Positions 26,359-36,800 of a stretch of DNA of 64,000 bases are shown here, one piece after another. The position numbers were made by a program, and so were the translations under genes. This DNA comes from Tenacibaculum tangerinum. Lineage in GTDB: Bacteria > Bacteroidota > Bacteroidia > Flavobacteriales > Flavobacteriaceae. Numbering within the stretch: the first letter of the stretch is position 1; each line of letters begins with the position of its first letter. The stretch is from NCBI RefSeq assembly GCF_029853675.1, contig NZ_CP122539.1, positions 2,127,001 through 2,191,000 on the forward strand, read 5' to 3'. Below the pieces are notes generated by a model. It ran no database searches, was not told where the DNA came from, and saw only the letters and a list, made by a program, of their open reading frames with translations.

Positions 26359-26901
26359 ATGAGAAAATCAATTACAAAAATAACCAGTCAACTAAAAACT
26401 CAATTGAATGAAATACATGAATTGGTAAATCAAATTGAGAAAAAGAATACGCAAAGCACTAAAAACATTCGTAATTGGTTGTTAACCACAGAAGAGGTTT
26501 TAAAATCACTTAACTTACCTGAATCTTCAAAGTTTGCTGTAAAAAGAGCTACGCTAAGTTCATTTATACCTAGTAGTAGAAATAAGAAAAAAGAAGTTTT
26601 ACAATTAGCTGCATCTACATTAACAGAGGCTCAACACGATTTATGGGAAATATACACTCCATACGCCACTGCTTTAGAAAACTCAACAAAATTAATTGAA
26701 CAACTTTTAGTAGTTATTTATCAAACCAAACAGTTTAAATACGATGCGAATCAAGATTTTACAAAATTTTTAGAACAAATTTGGAGTTTTTGTTGTAATC
26801 ATGAACAACTCAAAGGAATTAGTATACAAATACTCTCTATGGTAAACCAATCAGATGTATTTATAATTATGGGCGAAAAAATAGCTATTGAAAGTTTATA
26901 A
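26359..26901 (+). CDS. DUF2589-cluster protein 3, helical, unknown
   Basis: 180 aa, almost entirely helical by composition. N-terminal heptad-like segments (ITKITSQLKTQLNEIHELVNQIEKK) suggest a coiled coil. No signal peptide or membrane segment. Its start is 2 bases after the previous stop, so translation is coupled. No family recognised. Confidence 0.62.
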   Translation: MRKSITKITSQLKTQLNEIHELVNQIEKKNTQSTKNIRNWLLTTEEVLKSLNLPESSKFAVKRATLSSFIPSSRNKKKEVLQLAASTLTEAQHDLWEIYTPYATALENSTKLIEQLLVVIYQTKQFKYDANQDFTKFLEQIWSFCCNHEQLKGISIQILSMVNQSDVFIIMGEKIAIESL

Positions 26902-26932
26902 ACAGTGTCTCATTATTCATTACTTTTACCTT

Positions 26933-27401
<469 letters not shown>

Positions 27402-27448
27402 ATAATTGATTTTAGTATCTTGCAGCACCTAAAAATTAATATTGAACG

Positions 27449-28327
27449 ATGACCACCTCTTTTGATTCTTTTCAAAAACGCCGTTTACAATCTTCGTATG
27501 TATCAGTAGTGGTTAGCATTGCGCTCGTACTTTTTATGATTGGTATTTTAGGATTGGTGTTATTAAAGTCGACCAAAGTTGCAAATCATTTTAAGGAAAA
27601 AATAGTAATGACGCTTTTCTTAAAAGATGAAGTTGCTGAAAAAAATATCGAATCGCTTAAAGAATCTATTCAAAAAGAAGTGTTTGTAAACAAAGTAGTT
27701 TACATTTCTAAAGAAGATGCTGCTGAAGAATATAAAAAAGACTTAGGGGAGGATTTTTTACAATTTTTAGGAGACAATCCTTTAAAAAACGGCATAGATA
27801 TTTACCTAAAAGCCGATTATGTAACTCCTGAAAAAATGGAAAAACTTGAAAAAAAATTTACAAAAAACGCATTCATAGCAGAAGTTAATTACGACAAACC
27901 TTTAGTAAAATTACTTACCCAAAACATTCAACGTATTAGTTTTTGGTTATTGGTACTGAGTGGTTTTTTTGGGTTAGTAGCCATTATTTTAATTAACAGT
28001 TCTATCCGATTGTCTATTTACTCAAAACGATTCAACATAAAAACCATGCAAATGGTAGGTGCTACTAAAAGTTTTATTCGTAAACCTTTTATTTGGCAAA
28101 GCATCAAACTAGGATTGCTGGGAGCCTTTATTGCAATAATTGGGTTGTTTATTTTGGTGTATTATGTAGATAGATATATTCCAACCTTAGAACTACTTAC
28201 CGATTATGCGGCATTAGGGTATGTTGCTGGAGGGGTTATACTCGTTGCTTTCTTTATTACATGGATTAGCACTTTCTTTGCAACACAACGATTCTTAAAC
28301 TTACAAACCAACGATTTGTATTACTAA
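27449..28327 (+). CDS. ftsX: Cell-division protein FtsX
   Basis: 292 aa with the FtsX layout: cytoplasmic N-terminus, a transmembrane helix (about residues 21-43), a periplasmic extracellular loop domain (about 50-165), then three C-terminal helices. With FtsE it forms an ABC-type complex that activates peptidoglycan hydrolases at the septum; ftsE is not in this window. Placement before uppP makes a cell-wall cluster. Confidence 0.92.
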   Translation: MTTSFDSFQKRRLQSSYVSVVVSIALVLFMIGILGLVLLKSTKVANHFKEKIVMTLFLKDEVAEKNIESLKESIQKEVFVNKVVYISKEDAAEEYKKDLGEDFLQFLGDNPLKNGIDIYLKADYVTPEKMEKLEKKFTKNAFIAEVNYDKPLVKLLTQNIQRISFWLLVLSGFFGLVAIILINSSIRLSIYSKRFNIKTMQMVGATKSFIRKPFIWQSIKLGLLGAFIAIIGLFILVYYVDRYIPTLELLTDYAALGYVAGGVILVAFFITWISTFFATQRFLNLQTNDLYY

Positions 28328-28331
28328 ACTT

Positions 28332-29372
28332 ATGAAAAAAGACAATTCACCTAAAAAAGAGTTTCTATTCGGTAAACGAAATTATGCCATTATGCTTATT
28401 GGCATTGCTGTAATTGCATTAGGTTTTATTTTAATGGCAGGAGGCGGTAGTGACGACCCTAACGTATTCAATCCCGAAATATATGGTTGGCGCAGAATTC
28501 GTTTAGCCCCTACCTTGGTAATTATTGGCTTGGGTATAGAAATTTATGCTATTTTTGCCAATCCTAAAAAAGTAAGCATGAATATATTAGAAGCAATTAT
28601 CCTTGGAATTATTCAAGGACTTACCGAGTTTTTACCCGTTTCTTCGAGTGGTCATTTAGAGTTGGCAAAAGCCTTGTTTGGAGATACTTCTGTACCTCAA
28701 GAAAGCTTAATGTTTACGGTAGTATTACATGCTGCAACAGCGTTGAGTACTATCGTGGTATTTAGAAAAGAGATTGCCGAAATTCTTAGAGGGCTGTTGC
28801 AATTTCAATGGAATGAAGAAATGCAGTTTTCATTAAAAATTATCCTTTCTATGATTCCTGCTGTGGTAATCGGTTTGGCTTTTGAAAAAGAATTGGAAAA
28901 CTTTTTTGGAGGAAAAGTATTATTAGTCGGTTGTATGCTTTTGGTCACCGCTGCGTTACTTTTATTGGCAGACAAAGCCAAGAACACTAACAAAAGTGTT
29001 TCTTTTAAAAATGCGCTCATTATAGGAATCTCTCAAGCAATCGCCATGTTACCCGGAATTTCACGTTCAGGAGCTACGATTTCAACCTCAGTTTTATTAG
29101 GAGTAGATCGTACCAAAGCAGCACGTTTTTCATTTTTAATGGTGGTACCTTTAATTTTAGGAAAAGTAGCTAAAGACATGTTAAGTGGAGACATTAATTT
29201 TCAAAGCTCAGAAATTGTTCCTTTATCGGCAGGCTTTTTTGCCGCTTTTATCTCAGGATTATTGGCTTGTACTTGGATGATTTCCCTAGTTAAAAAGAGT
29301 AAACTATCGTACTTTTCTGTATACTGCGCTATCGTAGGACTTATTGCTATTGGCTATTCTTTATTTTTTTAG
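28332..29372 (+). CDS. uppP: DUF3098 fused to undecaprenyl-diphosphatase UppP
   Basis: 346 aa. Residues 1-82 look like a complete DUF3098 protein (two helices; ends IYAIFANPKK). From M83 (ATG 28578) a full UppP follows with GLTEFLPVSSSGHLE and GISRSGATIS, which recycles undecaprenyl diphosphate for wall synthesis. UppP alone would be 264 aa, the usual size. The junction is a six-A run (28566-28571): with five A the first protein would end NPKK-stop and uppP would start 2 bases later. The fusion is therefore either a real one-base event or a sequence error. truB starts right after the stop. Confidence 0.9.
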   Translation: MKKDNSPKKEFLFGKRNYAIMLIGIAVIALGFILMAGGGSDDPNVFNPEIYGWRRIRLAPTLVIIGLGIEIYAIFANPKKVSMNILEAIILGIIQGLTEFLPVSSSGHLELAKALFGDTSVPQESLMFTVVLHAATALSTIVVFRKEIAEILRGLLQFQWNEEMQFSLKIILSMIPAVVIGLAFEKELENFFGGKVLLVGCMLLVTAALLLLADKAKNTNKSVSFKNALIIGISQAIAMLPGISRSGATISTSVLLGVDRTKAARFSFLMVVPLILGKVAKDMLSGDINFQSSEIVPLSAGFFAAFISGLLACTWMISLVKKSKLSYFSVYCAIVGLIAIGYSLFF

Positions 29373-30065
29373 ATGACTGCGGAAGATTACAAAAACGGAC
29401 AGGTTTTATTGATTGATAAACCTTTGGAATGGACTTCTTTTCAGGTAGTAAATAAGCTGCGTTGGCATATTCGTAAACGTTTCAATATCAAAAAAATTAA
29501 GGTGGGTCATGCAGGGACACTCGACCCTTTAGCTACGGGTTTGTTGATTATTTGTACAGGAAAACAGACTAAAAACATTAACGAGTACCAAGGGCAAGTA
29601 AAAGAATATACGGGTACGTTTGTAATTGGTGCTACAACACCTAGTTACGATTTAGAAACAAACATTAACGAAACCTTTCCTACAGAACATATCACAGAAG
29701 CGTTACTACACAAAACCACCGAGCAATTTATAGGAAAAATTCAGCAAAAACCACCTATTTTTTCAGCCATTAAAAAAGACGGAAAACGTTTATACGAATT
29801 GGCTCGCAAGGGTGAAACTACCGAAATTAAGGCTCGCGAAGTAACAATTAACGAATTTGAAATTACCAATATTGAGTTGCCCAATGTGGAGTTTCGAATT
29901 GTATGCAGCAAAGGCACCTATATTCGCTCGATTGCCAACGATTATGGAGAAGCTTTAAACTCTGGAGCACATTTATCAGTATTACGAAGAACAAAAATTG
30001 GTGATTTTTCAGTAGAAGATGCGTTGAGTGTTGACGAGTTTATAGAAAAAATTACCTCTGCCTAG
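29373..30065 (+). CDS. truB: tRNA pseudouridine(55) synthase
   Basis: Makes pseudouridine 55 in the tRNA T-loop. At 230 aa it is shorter than enterobacterial TruB, which carries extra C-terminal sequence, as is usual in Bacteroidota. It has KVGHAGTLDPLATGLL with the catalytic Asp (near residue 52) and CSKGTYIRSIANDYG. It starts at the base after the uppP stop and overlaps the convergent small gene by 14 bases. Confidence 0.94.
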   Translation: MTAEDYKNGQVLLIDKPLEWTSFQVVNKLRWHIRKRFNIKKIKVGHAGTLDPLATGLLIICTGKQTKNINEYQGQVKEYTGTFVIGATTPSYDLETNINETFPTEHITEALLHKTTEQFIGKIQQKPPIFSAIKKDGKRLYELARKGETTEIKAREVTINEFEITNIELPNVEFRIVCSKGTYIRSIANDYGEALNSGAHLSVLRRTKIGDFSVEDALSVDEFIEKITSA

Positions 30066-30360
30066 AAAACAGTGTAAAATCTATTGAGAAGTCTTTAAAT
30101 AAATAATACAAGAGGGAAACAACCAATATAGCAGAAAAAAGCATGATAAGGTTGAATCTTTTTTTATCTCTCTTTGCCTTAACTCTGATTTTTCCTTTTA
30201 CTTCTTCAAGTTTTTCTTTAGAAATTTTTTCAAACTTTAAGCCAGTGGTAGTGTCTTTATAAACCTGTTTGTTTTTAAACAGTCTTTTTCTATCCAGTAA
30301 GTCCTTCTTGTTTTTCTGTAACGTTGAGTTAACGTGATTCATGTGTCCTTCTCCTGCCAT
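30052..30360 (-). CDS. Small single-TM protein, 102 aa
   Basis: Begins MAGEGHM, has a long basic cytoplasmic part (about residues 12-68) and one transmembrane helix near residues 69-88. No function can be assigned. It converges on truB with a 14-base overlap. Confidence 0.65.
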   Translation of the reverse strand: MAGEGHMNHVNSTLQKNKKDLLDRKRLFKNKQVYKDTTTGLKFEKISKEKLEEVKGKIRVKAKRDKKRFNLIMLFSAILVVSLLYYLFKDFSIDFTLFSRQR

Positions 30361-30401
30361 AGTTTATCGTTTACTATATAGGACGAAGAAAAATAAAAAT
30401 G

Positions 30402-30881
30402 TTACAAAAACCGACTGTACCAACTTTCGGTAATGGGTACTTCCCAGTAATTTTCTAATTCTCCTTTGGTTTGTACTAAATTATCAAAAACAATGGTTTT
30501 TGCCGATACGGACTTGTTTTTAAGTAGTTTTTTAAATTCTTTAACGTCTTTGTACTGAATGAATGCTCCTTGCTTAAAACACACATTCATTTTGTCTAAC
30601 AATTCGACTTCGTATTCTTGTTGTAGTTGTAAAATAAAAGCGACTTGTGTTTCAATATCTGCATTCGTTAAATCCGAACCTTCTTCCGCAGAAAAAATAA
30701 TAAAACGCTCGTATTTCAGCTCGAAAGAAGCTTTGAAATCGGCGTCATCAGCCTTCCATTCTTCAACAAAAAGGTGTAGTTTTTTTTGGAGCCCATCTAT
30801 TTCTTGCGGATAAAATTTTCGACTTGATGGATAGATCCAAATTTTGGCTTCTTCTGACAAACTAGGAAATGCTACAAACAT
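30402..30881 (-). CDS. Conserved protein of unknown function, 159 aa
   Basis: A cytoplasmic protein with a conserved-looking start (FPSLSEEAKIWIYPSSRKFYPQEI). As I recall, similar flavobacterial proteins are sometimes labelled ABC transporter ATPase, but there is no Walker A, Walker B or signature motif, so that label is not supported. A TATCTTTG box (30907-30900, minus strand) lies 19 bases upstream. Confidence 0.6.
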   Translation of the reverse strand: MFVAFPSLSEEAKIWIYPSSRKFYPQEIDGLQKKLHLFVEEWKADDADFKASFELKYERFIIFSAEEGSDLTNADIETQVAFILQLQQEYEVELLDKMNVCFKQGAFIQYKDVKEFKKLLKNKSVSAKTIVFDNLVQTKGELENYWEVPITESWYSRFL

Positions 30882-30899
30882 ATTGAGGTATTATGAGCG

Positions 30900-30907
30900 C
30901 AAAGATA
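30900..30907 (-). promoter_or_regulatory. Candidate -7 box TATCTTTG for the 159-aa gene
   Basis: A perfect TAnnTTTG match followed by C, just upstream of the start. No clear -33 TTG. Confidence 0.4.
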
Positions 30908-30971
30908 CTGAAAACAATTCCCCTTCTTGAAAAAAATCAAAAAGAGGAATCGTTGTATTTTAGGTGTTTTA

Positions 30972-31562
30972 CTACTCAAGCATCGATAGGATATCTTCTT
31001 GCATATTTTCTCCTTTATTTTTGTTGTACCACACCTGTAAATCGGTTTTAAAATCGGCGTCTAAACTTCCGTGCTTTTCTTTATAATCAGCCACCATTTG
31101 AGTTGCTGTGGTAGGTCTTGGTCCCCAAGTGTTCAAAACTTCGTTCTCTTTGTTTAAGGTAATGAGTTTCGGAATCGACCTACTTCCATTGGTTAAAAAT
31201 TCATCCATCAACGCTAGGTTTTCATCTCGTAGCACTAATTTTAAATGAATGTTCGGGTTTTCTGCTGCTATTTTATTCAATACGGGTAGGTTTTGTGCGG
31301 CATCACCACACCACCCTTCAGTAATTACCAACCAAGTTTGCGGTTCTTTCACCTCTTTAATTTTAGCAAGAGTTTCTTCGGTAAGTTGCAAGGTTTTATC
31401 CAACCGTTTCATCCGTTTATCGTTCAACTTACTATAATGCAACAAATCGTCTGATTGGTTAGGTCCGGTAGATTTTCCTTCAGCCAATAAACTACTTACC
31501 AAATTTTTATATTCGTTATATGAAAGTGCTTTTTCTAAACTGTTTTGAATCGTATTTTTCAT
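30972..31562 (-). CDS. Thioredoxin-fold family protein
   Basis: 196 aa from MKNTIQNSLEKAL; the longer frame adds 11 unlikely residues. The segment WLVITEGWCGDAAQNLPVLN is a thioredoxin-like active-site loop in which only the first Cys is kept (CGDA instead of CxxC), so ordinary dithiol chemistry is doubtful. There is no signal peptide; cytoplasmic. Its physiological role is unknown. A TACTTTTG box (31589-31582) lies upstream. Confidence 0.8.
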   Translation of the reverse strand: MKNTIQNSLEKALSYNEYKNLVSSLLAEGKSTGPNQSDDLLHYSKLNDKRMKRLDKTLQLTEETLAKIKEVKEPQTWLVITEGWCGDAAQNLPVLNKIAAENPNIHLKLVLRDENLALMDEFLTNGSRSIPKLITLNKENEVLNTWGPRPTTATQMVADYKEKHGSLDADFKTDLQVWYNKNKGENMQEDILSMLE

Positions 31563-31581
31563 CGTACTTATCTTGTTATTA

Positions 31582-31589
31582 CAAAAGTA
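31582..31589 (-). promoter_or_regulatory. Candidate -7 box TACTTTTG for the thioredoxin-like gene
   Basis: Matches TAnnTTTG on the minus strand, 20 bases upstream of the chosen start. The -33 element is unclear. Confidence 0.35.
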
Positions 31590-31673
31590 TTTCACTTACA
31601 GTAAATATTGGGTAACCTAAGTTACAGTTTGCTGTAAAATTGAAATAATGTAGACGAAAAAATAAAGGTAGCC

Positions 31674-32639
31674 TTACACTTCTGCCGACTCTCGTGCCTT
31701 TGCTTGTAAATTGGTAAGAATGTCTTTGGTCATAGAAGCTAAATCGAACTGATGCCTCCAGCCCCAATCTTTTCTTGCCGCAGCATCGTCAATCACTTGG
31801 GGCCAGCTATCGGCAATAGCCTGTCTAAAATCTGGATTGTAAGTGATGGTAAATTCTGGAATGTATTTTTGTATTTCAGTAGCAATTTCTTTCGGCGTAA
31901 AACTAATGGCAGCTAAATTGTATGAGGTTCGTATTTTAATACTTTCTTCAGGTGCTTGCATTAATTGGATTGTTGCATTAATTGCATCGTCCATATACAT
32001 CATTGGCAAACGTGTGTTTTCTGATAAAAAGCACTCAAAAGTTCCTTTTTTTAAGGCATCAAAATAAATATCTACCGCATAATCGGTAGTTCCTCCGCCT
32101 GGTAAGGTTTTCCAGCTTATAATTCCAGGATAACGAATACTTCGCACATCTACTCCATACCTATCATGGTAATACTTACACCAGTGTTCTCCTGCTACTT
32201 TGCTAATGCCATACACCGTAGAAGGTTCCATAATAGTTTGTTGCGGTGTGTTCATTTTTGGCGATGCGGGTCCGAAAGCTGCCATTGAACTAGGCCAGTA
32301 TACTTTTTGAATGTGTTTTTCTTTGGCTAACTCCAATACCGCTAATAACGAGGTCATGTTTAAATTCCAACCTTTTAACGGATACTTTTCAGCAGTTGCC
32401 GACAACATGGCAGCCATTAAGTATACTTGGGTTACATTGTATTTTTGAACGACTTTTAAAATTTGCTCTTGATTGGTAGCATCGACAATTTCAAAAGGTC
32501 CGGCACTCATCATAGCTGCATTTCCTTCTCTAATATCAGAAGCAATCACGCCATCTGCTCCGTAAATAGTACGTAATTTTTGGGTTAATTCTGTTCCTAT
32601 TTGCCCGCAAGCACCTAAAACTAATATTGTATCACTCAT
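31674..32639 (-). CDS. NAD-dependent epimerase-type L-threonine dehydrogenase
   Basis: 321 aa from MSDTILVLGACGQIGTEL. An extended short-chain dehydrogenase with NAD motif GACGQIGTELT and catalytic YGISKVAGEHW (YxxxK). The size and motifs resemble the epimerase-like threonine 3-dehydrogenases of flavobacteria, which convert threonine to 2-amino-3-ketobutyrate; a sugar-nucleotide epimerase cannot be fully excluded. A TAACTTTG box lies upstream. Confidence 0.85.
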   Translation of the reverse strand: MSDTILVLGACGQIGTELTQKLRTIYGADGVIASDIREGNAAMMSAGPFEIVDATNQEQILKVVQKYNVTQVYLMAAMLSATAEKYPLKGWNLNMTSLLAVLELAKEKHIQKVYWPSSMAAFGPASPKMNTPQQTIMEPSTVYGISKVAGEHWCKYYHDRYGVDVRSIRYPGIISWKTLPGGGTTDYAVDIYFDALKKGTFECFLSENTRLPMMYMDDAINATIQLMQAPEESIKIRTSYNLAAISFTPKEIATEIQKYIPEFTITYNPDFRQAIADSWPQVIDDAAARKDWGWRHQFDLASMTKDILTNLQAKARESAEV

Positions 32640-32666
32640 TTTCAATAATTCAAAAATACCTATTTG

Positions 32667-32674
32667 CAAAGTTA
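32667..32674 (-). promoter_or_regulatory. Candidate -7 box TAACTTTG for the threonine dehydrogenase-like gene
   Basis: A perfect TAnnTTTG match followed by C on the minus strand, 28 bases from the start. The -33 region is only T-rich. Confidence 0.42.
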
Positions 32675-32820
32675 TCAAATTTAAGATTTCGTAAAAAGTA
32701 TTTGTTCTTTTTAACTATCTATAAAATAGAATGCTAATCTACTGATTTCAAACTTCTAATTCAATTCCATAAATTATACCAAGTAAAATATGTATTTTTA
32801 TGCCTTAATTTTTTCGTGGA

Positions 32821-33345
32821 ATGAGTCGTTTTTTATGTATTGTTGCTGCTTTGTTTTTTTTAGTGATTTCTTGTAAAAAGGAAGACGAGCAGAAACAGGA
32901 ATTGCCTACTGCAACTGAAATGAATATTTCGGTGAAGCATACCGATTATGCTAAAATAGATGAAAAATATATTGATGAAATTAAATCTTGGAAAGAATAC
33001 TTTGTTGTGGAAGATTTTTTACAAGAGTTACAAAACACCACCCCTACCGAAGCTTTAAACAATGCGTTAGAGCTCAAAACACTTACCAAACAACTGAAGG
33101 ACAGTTTAAATGTAGAAACGCTGAAAACACCTGCTTTTAAAGCTCGTATTCGTGTTTTTGAGAACGAAACCTTACGCTTGGCAGATATGACTTTTATTCC
33201 GTCTATCTCTGCACAACAAGTAAACAGTCAGGTTGAAAAAATTATGTTGCTTTTTAGCAGTGTGAACGATAAAATTAATACCGTTTACACGAAGAAACAA
33301 TTTGACAGCGAAATAAACCTTGATAGCTTGTTTAAGAATCAGTAG
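32821..33345 (+). CDS. Hypothetical lipoprotein, 174 aa
   Basis: Signal peptide with lipobox ending VISC (Cys near residue 18), then a soluble helical domain rich in Thr, Glu and Leu. No family recognised. It overlaps the convergent recX gene by 14 bases. Confidence 0.68.
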   Translation: MSRFLCIVAALFFLVISCKKEDEQKQELPTATEMNISVKHTDYAKIDEKYIDEIKSWKEYFVVEDFLQELQNTTPTEALNNALELKTLTKQLKDSLNVETLKTPAFKARIRVFENETLRLADMTFIPSISAQQVNSQVEKIMLLFSSVNDKINTVYTKKQFDSEINLDSLFKNQ

Positions 33346-33802
33346 TTTTTAAAGCTTCGTATATCAAATTACTTTCAAAACCTCTGTATAACAAATAGTC
33401 GGCAATTTTCTTTTTTCGTTTGAAAGGGTTTGTTTCCGAAACAGTTGCCTTCTTTTTCGCTACCAACTCATAAAGGGTTTTCATGTATTCTTCTTCATCA
33501 ATCTCTTTTAAAGCAGATTGGATGTTATAAACAGAAATATCTCTGAACTTCAATTCTCTTACAATTCGTTCTTTTCCCCATTTTTTTATTCTGAATTTTC
33601 CCCTGGCAAAACTTTTGGCAAAGCGTTCTTCATTTAAAAAGTTGTGTTCTAACAGGTGTAGTAAAATATATTCTTTTGCTTCTGGAATTAAATTATAGTC
33701 TTGTAACTTTTGTGCTACTTCTTTATGACATCGATCTTGATATACACAATACTGCTCAAGTTTCCTTTTTATTTCTTCAACTGTAAAAACGGGTTTGTTC
33801 AT
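33332..33802 (-). CDS. recX: Regulatory protein RecX
   Basis: Modulates RecA filaments. 156 aa from MNKPVFTVEEIKRKLEQYC, family length. It shows three-helix repeats typical of RecX (RFAKSFARGKFRIKKWGKERIVRELK; then KIADYLLYRGFESNLIYEAL). recA is not nearby, which is common in this phylum. Confidence 0.88.
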   Translation of the reverse strand: MNKPVFTVEEIKRKLEQYCVYQDRCHKEVAQKLQDYNLIPEAKEYILLHLLEHNFLNEERFAKSFARGKFRIKKWGKERIVRELKFRDISVYNIQSALKEIDEEEYMKTLYELVAKKKATVSETNPFKRKKKIADYLLYRGFESNLIYEALKTTDS

Positions 33803-33816
33803 ACTACGAAAATATA

Positions 33817-33853
33817 AAAAAGGGTTCAAAGCTAGTAGCTTTGAACCCTTTTT
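33817..33853 (-). terminator. Terminator of the RND efflux operon
   Basis: A long perfect inverted repeat (AAAAAGGGTTCAAAGC / GCTTTGAACCCTTTTT) with a short loop, between the RND gene stop and recX. Confidence 0.88.
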
Positions 33854-33871
33854 ACAGTTAACAAAAATTAA

Positions 33872-36800
33872 TTATAAAACGCTACGCAACCACATTTTAA
33901 ATCGAGTGATTAGGTAGAATAATATCGGTACTACAACTAAGGTTAAGAAGGTTGCAATGAGCAATCCGTAAATTACTGTCCATGCTAACGGACCCCAGAA
34001 AATTACATTGTCTCCTCCAAAATAAATATTAGGATCAAAATCACTAAATAAGGTAAAAAAGTTAATGTTCAAGCCTATTGCTAAAGGAATTAACCCTAAA
34101 ATGGTGGTTATAGCAGTTAACAAAACAGGACGTAAACGTGCTTTTCCTGCTTTTACCACGCTGTTGAATAGATCTTTAGTAGGCACATATTCGTCTTCTT
34201 GCAACTGCAATTCTTCTTTTCTTCTATCAATCAAAAGCTGTGTATAATCTAAAAGTACCACCCCATTGTTTACCACGATTCCTGCCAGTGAAATAATTCC
34301 CATCATGGTCATCATAATTACAAACGAACTTCCTGTGATCACGATTCCGCCAAAAACACCAATAAAACTCAAAAAGATGGCAATCATAATAATGGTAGGT
34401 TTAGAGATGGAGTTAAACTGAAAAATCAAAATGAAAAATATCAATGCCAACCCTTTCAAAAAGGCACCTCCTAAAAACGCTTGTTGTTTGTTTTGTTCTT
34501 CAATTTGTCCTGTATAATCGATATGAATATCACTGGCTATTCCATCAAAGCCCTTCATTTCTTCTTTTATCTGATTTACAACGGCAGCAGCATCTACAAA
34601 ACCTGGAGCCAACTGTGAATATACGGTTACCACTCGCTTGGTATCTCTGTGTTTAATAGCACTAAAACCAGAACTGTTGGTATATGTAGCTACTGCCGAA
34701 ACGGGAATCGCTTTTATTTGCCCCGATGCCATATCTCTAAACGTTATGGTTTGATCAAAAAGAGCGCTCTTATTATAGCGTGTTGCTTCGTTAAAACGAA
34801 CATTGATATCGTAATCGTCACCATCTTCTTTATATATTCCTGCTTTGGCACCGAAAAGTGCGTTACGTAATTGTTGCCCTACTTGCCCTGTAGAAACGCC
34901 TAATTCTCCTGCCTTTTTTCTATCGACAACCACACGCATCGAGGGCTTGTCTTTATTTACATCTATTTTCAATTCGTCAATTCCGCCTATATTTTTCGTA
35001 TTGATATAGCTACGCATTTTTTCGGCTGCGACGATTAATTCTTCATAATCATCTCCTTCCAATTCAATATTAATTGGAGCACCAGCTGGTGGTCCGTTTG
35101 CATCCTTCTCTACCGAAATTAAAACTCCTGGATAAACTCCTGTTAATGCTTCTTGTACTTTTTGACGCAGTTCTTCACTGTCTTTTCCTCTACGGTATTT
35201 ATACTGGCGCATAGAAGCCGTAATTTTCCCTTTGTGGGGCATTTCAGCAGCCGACCCTCCGTCTGTTTGCGGATTTCCTGCTCCTTCTCCTACCTGAGAA
35301 ACAGCGCTTTCTACCATAAAATTTTTATCGCCATCCATGTACATGTCTTCATTCAAAATACTGTACACTTTTTGCTCTATTATTTTGGTAATTTTGTTGG
35401 TTTCTTCGATATCGGTTCCTTGCGGATATTCGATATAGACTACTACTTGGTTTGGTTTGTTATCTGGAAAAAACTCAATTTTTGTTCGTTGTTCCCCTAC
35501 CGACCATCCGAAGCCTGCAAAAGCAAGAAATAGCAATACAAAAGTTCCTATGGTTATAAAAACGGGATTCCATCCTTTTAAAGCTGCTCTTAATGTTTTC
35601 TCATATAAATTTTCTAGGACAACCAAAGTGTGCTTTTGAAAGTGATTGGCTGCTTTTCTTAACACCAAACGATACACCCATAATATAATGGCAGTAAATA
35701 CCATAACGCTCCCTAAACCTCGGTATTCCCCTCCGAAAATAATGATTAGCAAACCGATGACTCCTACAATTGATGAGATGTAAATAATGCGTTTTAACGG
35801 CATGTTTTTGTCTTCGGTAGTCATGAATTGAGATACCAATACAGAGTTAAAGAAAATTGCTACAAAAAGTGAAGAGCCTAGTACTACTGAGAGGGTGATT
35901 GGAAAATAAATCATAAACTGCCCAAACAGTCCTGGCCATAAACCTAAAGGAACAAAAGCTGCGACGGTGGTTAAGGTAGAAATGATAATTGGAAAGGCAA
36001 TTTCACCAATTCCTTTTTTTGCTGCTTCCAAACGTGAAAGTCCCTCTTCATCCATTAATCGATACACATTCTCTACTACTACAATTCCGTTGTCTACCAA
36101 CATTCCTAACCCCATAATGAGTCCGAATAAAATCATGGTATTCATGGTGTAGCCCATGGCTTCTAAAATCATGAGCGACATGAACATCGACATTGGAATG
36201 GCAAAACCAACGAATAAGGCGTTTTTAAAGCCCAAAAAGAACATCAATACGGTTACTACTAAAATGATTCCGAAAATAATGTTGTTTACCAAATCGTCTA
36301 CCTGACCTATGGTTTTGTCAGATAAATCGTTGGTTATCGAGACTTCTAAATTTTTTGGAAAGTATTCTTTGACTGCCTTATCAACAATTTTTTTTATTTG
36401 ATCGGCTGCCGCAATCATGTTTTTACCTGCTCGCTTTTTAACATCTAGCATCACCACACTTTTCCCGTCTTTTCTGGCAAAGGTTGTTTTGTCTTTTTCT
36501 TTAAAGCTGATGGTAGCAACATCTCTTAAATAAATAGGATTTCCACGTTCCGATTTAATAACAAAGTTTTGTAAATCGGATGGTTCTTCAATCTCTCCCA
36601 ATATTCGAATGGTTCTTCGCTGCCCGCTCGCAATTAAGTTTCCTGCTGAAGAGGTAACATTTCCTCGTTGAATGGCCGAAATAATATCGTCGAAACTTAC
36701 TTCCATTGCCATCATCTTGTAAATATCAACTGCAACTTCTACTTCTTTGTCTTGTACCCCTCTGATATCGGCTTGTTTTACCTCGATTAGATCTTCAATA

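Noticed and set aside
30402..30881. ABC transporter ATPase label
   Set aside because: No Walker A, Walker B or signature motif is present in the 159 residues.
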